A stretch of DNA of 64,000 nucleotides from Elymus sibiricus. Lineage: Eukaryota > Streptophyta > Magnoliopsida > Poales > Poaceae. The notes beneath the pieces were generated by a model. That model was not told the DNA's origin. It was given only the letters and a program-made list of their open reading frames with translations, and made no database searches. Shown one piece after another: positions 56,891-64,000 of the stretch. A program made the translations under genes and the position numbers. How positions within the stretch are numbered: the first letter of the stretch is position 1; every line of letters starts with the position of its first letter. The stretch spans positions 23,858,781 to 23,922,780 of the forward strand of contig CM077664.1 of NCBI GenBank assembly GCA_039707655.1, read 5' to 3'.

Positions 56891-57555
56891 GTTGGTGAGT
56901 TTCAATCCTACCTATACATTGTCATTGTTAATCCATGGGTTGTTTCCATGGTTTTTAGCTCTGTCCCGCATCATCCTATCCATATGATCTCCTCGGGATA
57001 AATCGGGTCTACATAATGTCATGGTATCAAACCCTCTCTCCTTTTGATTTACTAGAGCGAGGGTGTCACTCAGAGTAATCATCCTTCGACTCATTCTATC
57101 GAAGTCTTGTACGACGCCGTCGTGGAATTATCAAGGCATCTTTCTTCTGAATCTCAAGTTTTGAACTACCGGTCGTGCAGGTTAGTGTTGAAGGTGTTTT
57201 TTCAACATCATCCTTTTTGACTTGTCAGAGTTAGGGCACTCGTCGTCTCCAAAAAATATAGACGCGTTCTCGTTCCAGACTCCCTCTCAAGGGGCGAGCG
57301 TCTTCCATTCTTTCGGTTCCAGTAGGTACATGTATCAAGTTGGAAGAAGATGCCCTACGGGGATACACGGACGAGCGTATCATATTCCCTGGAGAGCGTG
57401 TAAGGGCTCCCAAGTCTTGCACCTAGTTGTGCCTGAGTTGGCATTCAGAAGGGATAAGGACGTGTGAGTTGAGTCGGGGATTTGATTGTCACGGGAGGTA
57501 AGTACGCCGTAGCAGTGGGAACACCTGATCGTATCATATCCCCTAAAGATAGCTA
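56891..57555 (+). mobile_element. Possible LTR retrotransposon remnant
   Basis: tggtatcaaaccctct at 57021-57036 follows gtctacataatgtca and resembles a tRNA-Met primer binding site just after an LTR end. No second LTR or coding domain was found. Low confidence. Confidence 0.3.
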
Positions 57556-57713
57556 CTCCCTCCGTTCCTAAATATAAGGCTTTTTAGAGATTCAAATGCG
57601 GACTACATACGGAGCAAAATAAGTGAATCTACACTCTAAAATATGTCTATATACATCCGTATGTAGTCCGTATTGAAATCTCTAGAAGGTCTTATATTTA
57701 GAAACGGAGGGAG
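57556..57713. mobile_element. 158-bp Stowaway MITE
   Basis: The ends ctccctccgttcctaaatat and the inverted complement tatttagaaacggagggag are flanked by TA. It is close to the MITE in WAK intron 2 (40960-41115), so the same family. Confidence 0.93.
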
Positions 57714-58031
57714 TATTTCTAAATACTAAACACTTTAGATATAGTTTAGATTTGAAATGTGTATTTTGTTTTATTTTCAAAATTTAAGTAGATGACCAAT
57801 TAAAATTATTGCAAGTGATCATTCGATGCAGGAAGGACGTAGGGAGTGGCATAATTACAACGAAAACAAAGCCAAACATGGCTTTTGCATTAACTAGTCT
57901 GTGTTACAGTTTAGCAGGAGTGAAGTCATCCGAAAATGCAACATGCATGTTGTATGTACACAACAATCACAATACTTTATGAAGTTAAGTGTGTGCACAT
58001 AATCCTGACCAACATGTATATGTCATGTACA
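57714..58031. other. Intergenic DNA before the CACTA elements
   Basis: No gene or repeat was recognised in this short AT-rich stretch. Confidence 0.5.
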
Positions 58032-60557
58032 CACTAGTGGAAAACGGGGCTTTAGTCCCGGTTGGCAACGGCCTTTAGTCCCGGGTCACCAACGGACAAC
58101 GAAATTGGGACTAAAGGCCCCCACCCTTTAGTCCCGGTTGGCCACAACCCGGGACTAAAGTCCCTCCACGTGGCCGCGAGCGCGCGCTGGGGGCTGGAGG
58201 ACCTTTAGTCCCGGTTGGTGACTAAGGATTTTGTGTTGGGGTTTAGGATTTTAGGGTTTAGGGTTTATGGTTTATTTTTCTTTTTTATTTTGTATTTTCC
58301 ATTCAATTCTTTTTCATTTCAAACATATTTTACGCTACTACATACTGTACACATTATGCATATATAATATAATTTCTCGTACGACCATACATATATCATA
58401 ATTTCTCGTACGACCATACATATATATATATACAATTTGTATATACAATTTCTCCTACAATTTGGAGATCATTACATGCAGGCATTAGCGGCAATAGTAT
58501 TCTCCGCTTTCAGATATGACCTCCGTAAGCAAAAATCCGCAATTTCCTCTTGAATTACTCGTATGCGGTTCTCTGGTAGGAGCTTCTCCCGCATCTCTTC
58601 CATCTTTAAAGAAGTAGATCAATATGAATATATTAGTTGTGTGTATATATATTAGATCATCATAAAAAAATTGTGAATAATGTTTACGTACCTGAAGTTG
58701 TCTTACATCTCTGCGCCATTCGGTCGTCATGCGAATGTTCTCGCAAACGTAGTATGCACATAAATTAGTTCCATGTTTCTGCCTCATGCACTTTGCGAGA
58801 ATAGAATTCAATCAGATAATAATCAAGCGTGATAATGGTATTGAAACTAAAATTATCGAGATGCGCGGACCTAGCTAGTACTACTTAATTACCTTGGGCC
58901 GTCGCCAACGCAGCTCCGGTTTCCATTCACCGACAACATCATTGATGAACCGTTTCCAAACCCTGCCTGACAAAGAAAATGAATAAAGGAGTTATTAATT
59001 AATTGATATCAGGAAATGAACGAAAGAGGCCGATATAGTGCGATAATGATTGACATTACTTGTCGAGCATCCTAAACACGCTGGTGTATTCTCGAGGGTC
59101 TTTACCTAGTGAGTCCAGGGTTTCAACAGTTCCAGCGTCAACTTTAATGATTAGCAGGATCCAGTGGTACCTGCGCACACGTTTATATAAGCAGACATGC
59201 ATAACTCATCAACTACACTTAACATCGAGTAAGCAAAATAGAATTTGTAGTACAAGACAGTAACACTCACTTGAAGTTGTAAGGAAATAGTATTTCTGTT
59301 CTGGTATTTTGTGCCTTCATAAACCTTAGCAAGTTAGCCTCTGAGTCTTTGGGGTGGTCTTGTATCATTTTTTCATTAATGATATATGGGTCAACGAACC
59401 CAATGTCATAGATTCCATCTCTTTTGCATTCGAGAATCTTCATTCTGCATAATAGCGTACAAAAGAATATAGTGAGGATAATTACAGGCAATGAACGAGC
59501 TGAGCTAGAGACTTAAATTACAGAAAGAAATCACTTACAGACAATAGCAACTGACGATAGATTTGTCGAGTGAGTCTTGATTGTATAACTAAAAAATTTC
59601 TGGAAACTCAATGCATAGCTCATTTTCATAGAAGTAATGCTCTTCCTTGACTTTCACCATGAGCATCTCTCGCCCGTTCTTTACTTCTTTCATGTACCAC
59701 TTATGCAATCTTCGCATTTGTGTTGATAGATGCGGGACCTGCTCAGGTCTGACCAGAGTTTTCCCGGGGGCATATTGCCATGCTACATCAGCCACGGGGA
59801 CTTCCTCGGTGCCTAGGAGTTGATCAAAACTGATACCAATGTCTCTAGCAGCGTCGGTTACCTTATCGGCAATCACCTTGAGCGGGGGGATCGATTGCAT
59901 TGCCTGTTCTCCGAGCTGGGGAAATGTTTTCCCTCTTTTATTACTACTTCTACGTCTCGACTGCTGCATTTGTACATATGACTTCCTAATAGAGCGGTCA
60001 TAGTCTGATGGCCTATTCTCCACATGTCCCGGTTATCGCTCAAGAAAGTCCACAAAGTGCTTTACGGTTTTCGTAGGTATTATCTCCTTTGGCGGCGGGT
60101 GCGGTTTCGGTGCAAAATGGGACTTCACTTCGGAAACCACGACCGTTTTGGTTTCCTCATCAGTCATATCGTAAGCTAACTTCTTTTTGGCAGGAGGCTC
60201 GTCATTGGCTTTCTTCTTAGCTTTCTTCCGCTTTTGGCCCTGCTGGGACATAGGGGGTGGAGTCGGCTGACGCGGCGGAGATCGGTATGGACTCGCGCTG
60301 GGCTCCCTCTCGAGGTGGGGTGGACTTAGAGGTGTATTGCTACTCGGAGGAGTCGGTGGCCTTGGCGCCGAGTTTGGAAACACGATGCATTCCTTTCTCC
60401 ATACAATGACACCATGTATGACTTCTCCCAGTGTCTGCTCCCCTTCACCTCCAGGAATGTCAAGCTCTAGTGAGTCATATCCCGGCAGAACTTCATCCAC
60501 CCCGACACGAGCATAGCCAGTTGGAATCGGATTGCCATGGATGGTTGCTTCAGGTGC
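58032..60557 (-). mobile_element. CACTA transposon A, 3' part, cut by CACTA B
   Basis: It begins with the terminal CACTAGTGGAAAACGG at 58032, followed by subterminal repeats of tttagtcccggttgg and its complement gggactaaag (58050-58220). Its gene runs on the minus strand toward this end. At 60558 it is interrupted by the terminus of a second CACTA element. The TNP2-type transposase region is not in the window. Confidence 0.88.
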
Positions 60558-60578
60558 CACTAGTACAAAAGGGCCCAT
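58485..60578 (-). pseudogene. CACTA A gene: DUF8039-like, proline-rich, Ulp1-protease-like protein
   Basis: Read from high to low coordinates: the region around YARVGVDEVLPGYDSLELDI with GEQTLGEVIHGVIVWRKECI (DUF8039-like), a Pro/Ser-rich linker, a Lys-rich patch, PQLGEQAMQSIPPLKV, then exons with VECKRDGIYDIGFVDPYIIN (59460-59270), HWILLIIKVDAGTVETLDSL (about 59170-59105) and LCAYYVCENI (58760-58730). His, Asp and Cys of a C48 (Ulp1-type) peptidase triad are kept. Two in-frame stops are seen: TAA at 60033-60035 and TAG near 59589. Such proteins are typical second ORFs of grass CACTA elements; their job in transposition is not settled. The last 20 bases of the span run into CACTA B. Confidence 0.75.
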
Positions 60579-60727
60579 TTGTCCCGGTTCGTAAGGCCCA
60601 TTTGTCCCGGTTCTGGAACCGGGACTAAAGGGTCGGGACTAAAGCCCAAAACCTTTAGTCCCGGTTCGCTTACGAACCGGGACCAAAGGCCCTCCACGTG
60701 GCCGCTGGGGGGAGCCCAGGCAGGAGG

Positions 60728-60860
60728 ACCTTTAGTCCCGGTTGGTAACACCAACCGGGACCAAAAGGCAGGACCTTTAGTCCCGGTTGATAACACCAAC
60801 CGGGACCAAAAGGCAGGACCTTTAGTCCCGGTTGGTAACACCAACCGGGACCAAAAGGCA
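60728..60860. repeat. Three tandem 45-bp units in the CACTA B subterminal region
   Basis: Each unit holds the near-palindrome cccggttggtaacaccaacc followed by gggaccaaaaggc. Starts are at 60728, 60773 and 60818, with one g/a change in the middle copy. They are probably transposase-binding sites. Confidence 0.9.
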
Positions 60861-61188
60861 TCTGTCAGGAGCTGGGGTTTTGTTTTTTTTTTGAAAGGGA
60901 GGGGGGTTAGGTGGTTTTGTAGGGTTAATTTAGGGGTTTCATATTGTGTTAGCTAGCTAATAGAGAGAAGTGTCCTCTTTTTCTCCGTGCTTGGTCGACG
61001 CTAGCTACTATAGAGAGAACTCGACACGCTAGCTAGTAAGCAAATGAAGGAACCATTAAGTACATAAGATCGTCATGAACATATACAGAGAGAAGTGATC
61101 GACCTCTCTTTCTCCGAGAGATTGGTCGAACAACAAGTTTTCGTATATCTATCCGACGCTACTACATATGTACAATATATAACATCCC

Positions 61189-63291
61189 TTACAACAATTT
61201 CAATTTCACATGGTATTCTCCTTGTTCAGGTATGACGTGGTCAAGAAAGAATCCCGCCAATTCCTCTTGAATTGCTCGTATGCGATCATGTGGTAGGAGT
61301 TCATCCCGCATCTGCCAGATCTAATTTAAAGAAGGGGTCAATACATATATATGAATGAAACTCAACACAATTGATGGTAATATATAAAATAAAATTGTGA
61401 ATATTGTTTACGTACTTCAAATTGTTTCTCAGAGGAGGCCCGTTCAGAGGTATAGTAGCGAATGAACTCGCATACGTAGTATCCACATAAATGAGTGTTG
61501 GGTGCCTGCAACAAGCACTTTACGAGAATAGAGTTCAATCGAACTGATAAGCAAGCATGATAATGGTATTGATGAAACTAGAATCAATGAGAGATGCGCG
61601 GAACTAGCTAGTACTACTTACTTTGGGGTGTGTAAATCGCAGCTCCTTCTTCAGACCCGGAACCTTAGCGGTGAACGTTTTCCAAACCCTGGCAGGCAAA
61701 GAAAATGATTACTTGATATCAGGAAATGAACGAAAGTTGCCGATATGGTCCCGGTATTGATTGAACTTACTTCTGGAGCATTGCAGTCATGTCCGCATAA
61801 TACTTGGGATCTTTACGGAGCGAGTCTAAGACAGTTACTAATGCCCCGTCAAGGTTAATGGATAGCAGAATATAGTGGAAGCTGCGCACGCATAACTCAT
61901 CAATTACATTACTTAACCACGAGTAAGCGGAACCGAATATGCAGAAGACAGTAATACTCACTTGAAGTTGTAAGGAAAGAGTATTTCCCTTTTGTTTTGA
62001 TGTTTAAGGAACGTTTGTAGTAAGTTGTTCTCGGTATCTTCAGCCGCCTTTCGTACCGACCATTCATTTACGGTATTTGGGCTAATGAACCCAACGTCGA
62101 AGATTCCTATTTTTTGGCATTCGACCATCTTCAATCTGCATAATATAGTGAGGATAATTATATATACATGCAATGAACGAGCTGAGCTAGAGACTTAATT
62201 ATAGAAGTAATACTTACAGACAGTAGCAAGTCATGAGTTGTTTGTCGAGGGCCTTTTGATTGTATAATTGAAATAACTCCACAAATTCAACAGGCAGCAG
62301 GTCGACTCCAGGGAAGTCATGCTCTTTTTTAATTCCGACTAACAAACTGTCTTTCCCAGACTTCCTGCAGGTTTCCATGTACCAGTCATGCAATTTTTGC
62401 ATCATCGTTGTTAGATGAGGATGATCAGGTTTGACGAGAGGCTTCCCGTGCTCGTATCTAAAGACGTCTACTACCTCAGCCGTTTCAAACTGTACATCAT
62501 CGGGCAGGTAATCATCAAGAGTGGTACCGGGCAGTAGCACCGGATGATTAGCGATATCGCTAGACACCTTGAGCGGGGGGCACGATTGCTTCTCCTGTTC
62601 GCCGAGCTGGGGAATTGTTTTCCCACTTCTTCGTTTTTTCGCTCTTGCAGCACTGGAAGTACTTCCCGACTGCTGCGCTTTAGCATGTGTCTTAGTAATT
62701 ATGCGGTCATAGTTGGAATCCGGCGGAGGCGGTGGTGGTCGCTTCAGGGCATCGATAGTGCGCTTCACTTTCACCGGATCTAGCTTCTCCTTCGGAGGTG
62801 GAGTTTTCTTTGCAAAATGGTCCCTCACTTCGGCACGACATATGTCCTCGTTTTCCTGCTCGGTCCTCTCATGTGGTAACTTTTCCACAGGCTTGAGACA
62901 TGGACCTTATCTGAATTGCCTCCCGCCTCTGCTTGTACTGCTAGCCGCCGGAGCGGCGGCGTCTCTCTTCCGTCGTTGCTGAGGAGGCGGAGAAGGAGGC
63001 GGAGTGCTCCGACGCGCCGGAGTAGGCGAAGGAGGAGGCGGAGTGCCCTCACGCGTCGGAGGAGCCGGAGAAGGAGGCGGAGTGCCCTGATCACTCGCCG
63101 GAGGAGGAGGAGGCGGAGTGCCCTGACTCGCCGGAGGAGGAGGAGGAGGCGGAGGCGTCCAGTTTGGAAGCTTGATGTACTCCTTCTGCCATAGACATGT
63201 ACTCCTCAGAGCACGAACCAACTGATTCTCCCCTTCAGCACGAACCAGCTGATTCTCCCCTTCACATGTACTCCTCAGAGCACGAACCAGC
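61189..63291 (-). pseudogene. CACTA B gene: proline-rich, Ulp1-protease-like protein, six exons, one stop
   Basis: Exons by GT-AG sites (minus): from 63291 down to 62218, 62135-61962, 61881-61771, 61688-61622, 61517-61416 and about 61320-61189. All junctions keep frame. Content in order: LWQKEYIKLPNW, a Pro-rich linker, QLGEQEKQSCPPLKV, VECQKIGIFDVGFISPNTVN, FHYILLSINLDG, VLDSLRKDPKYYADM, CLLQAPNTHLCGYYVCEF, WQMRDELLPHD. The His, Asp, Gln and Cys of a C48 cysteine peptidase are in place. A TAA at 62907-62909 breaks the frame before PVEKLPHERTEQ, and the 5' end is lost at 63291. It is a transposon-borne gene, not a host gene. Confidence 0.8.
63190..63291. repeat. Short direct repeats at the CACTA B breakpoint
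   Basis: catgtactcctcagagcacg occurs at about 63194 and 63263, and gaaccagctgattctcccct occurs at about 63242 (with caactg at 63213). The reading frame stays open through the repeats. They lie directly at the junction with the LINE block. Confidence 0.8.
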
Positions 63292-64000
63292 TGACACTCT
63301 CCCCCTACCACTTCATTATCGTTCCCGACCTATGACAACAAATGGTCCATCAAACGGCACAAACACTCCATCTTCACCACCCCATCTTCATACACCTCCC
63401 TTCGACAACCCTACTATATGCCAATGATAGGTTAATTATTGCACATGCTTTAGTTGAAGTTGTCACCCAGCTAAGCTAGTCCTTCAAAACTTCGCCGTCT
63501 AGCCATTAGTTTCGACAAAACAACCATTGTCCCCATGCAAACCTCCCTAGCACTCGCGAAAGAAACTGCGCAAGTTCTGCAGTGCTCCATTTTTTCCTTT
63601 CCTCAAATTTACCTAGGGTTGCCCCTATCGCTAATATGACTCCCGCTGAATGCTTTCCTACCCATTATTGAACGTTGCTGCAAATTCCTTGCTGGCTGGA
63701 GGGCAAAGCTGCTCTCAAATGGGATATGATTATTTTAGTTTCCTCCGTCATTGACGCACTAGCCATTTACTTTAGGTTCGTTTTCCAAATTCCTAAAAAT
63801 GTGTTAAAAACTATTGTTGCTTTTCGACGTGCTTTCTTTGGGGTGGCTGAAAAACAAAACTGTGTTGTGTGCCTGAAAGTGAAACATGTGCGCTGGCCAG
63901 GCTTAGGGATAAGTCCACTAGCTAGTATGCTATGTTGAGCTCATGTCAATGATATACTGAAAAAGAAAAGATGAATCCACTAGAGACAAGCAAAAACTGT
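63292..64000 (+). pseudogene. LINE reverse-transcriptase fragment, near-identical copy of 44346-45054
   Basis: Base for base it follows 44346-45054 with only three substitutions seen (in the ccaatga-agg, aacaacc-ttgtcc and acctccc-agcac stretches). It carries the same YAND (63417-63428) and the same stops. It runs off the window, so the duplication may be longer. It joins CACTA B without a recognisable element end. Confidence 0.92.

Larger units (their letters stand above)
60558..63291 (-). mobile_element. CACTA transposon B, inserted in CACTA A, truncated at 63291
   Basis: The terminus CACTAGTACAAAAGGGCCC at 60558 is followed by gtcccggttc and gggactaaag subterminal repeats. The preceding 3 bp (tgc) could be the target duplication, but the far end is missing. 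At 63292 the sequence changes abruptly to a LINE fragment. The gene inside reads toward 60558. Confidence 0.85.

Noticed and set aside
60579..60956. ORFs with repeated GTKGPAFWSR or NTNRDQKAGPLVPV strings, and a CRISPR-like look
   Set aside because: They are translations of the 45-bp CACTA subterminal repeats. Spacing without unique spacers rules out a CRISPR array, and the genome is a plant.

Overview
The window looks like a Triticeae-type grass genome (wheat, Aegilops, rye or barley relatives). The reasons are Stowaway MITEs with CTCCCTCCG termini and TA target sites, CACTA transposons carrying TTTAGTCCCGGTT subterminal repeats, many non-LTR remnants, and GC-rich exons in AT-rich, heavily nested intergenic DNA. 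I cannot name the species. No rRNA, tRNA, CRISPR array or prokaryotic signal was seen.

The gene content is a small immune-receptor cluster. From left to right it holds: the 3' end of a G-type lectin S-receptor-like kinase (SRLK, 3-761); a second SRLK (3341-9173) shattered by insertions, a frameshift and an internal loss; an intact coiled-coil NBS-LRR gene (NLR-1, 9952-12756, minus); a second intact NBS-LRR gene of another subfamily (NLR-2, 24585-27326, minus); a three-exon wall-associated receptor kinase (WAK, 39358-42310, plus); and a decayed paralogue of NLR-1 (NLR-3, 53092-55848, minus). The SRLK and NLR-1 converge tail to tail about 0.8 kb apart. The SRLK 3' half with its flank, and NLR-1 with its 3' flank, each occur twice, so the cluster grew by local duplication and then decayed.

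The spaces between genes are layered transposons, several with exact target-site duplications (TSDs). In the SRLK pseudogene these are a 1.37-kb non-LTR element, a 552-bp TIR element, a composite block with a 143-bp hairpin, and a 168-bp hAT MITE. A 518-bp hAT MITE sits 46 bp upstream of the NLR-1 start codon. A 2.5-kb non-autonomous LTR retrotransposon with identical 159-bp LTRs (16985-19519) splits an AT-rich tandem array. A 2.9-kb hAT-like element (47215-50106) holds a Helitron-like element and lies in DNA that carries LINE sequence. Decayed LINE reverse-transcriptase pieces lie at 31.3, 43.6-45.0, 50.3-51.4 and 63.3-64.0 kb. Two CACTA elements (58032 onward, one inserted in the other) carry Ulp1-protease-like genes with premature stops.

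The likely working genes are NLR-1, NLR-2 and WAK. The rest is paralogue debris and mobile DNA. The most informative observations are the insertion history of the SRLK, the convergent SRLK/NLR unit, the very young LTR element, and a 709-bp block present twice at about 99.6% identity, one copy of which starts abruptly at a CACTA breakpoint at 63292. All domain calls come from reading motifs by eye; no database search was run.
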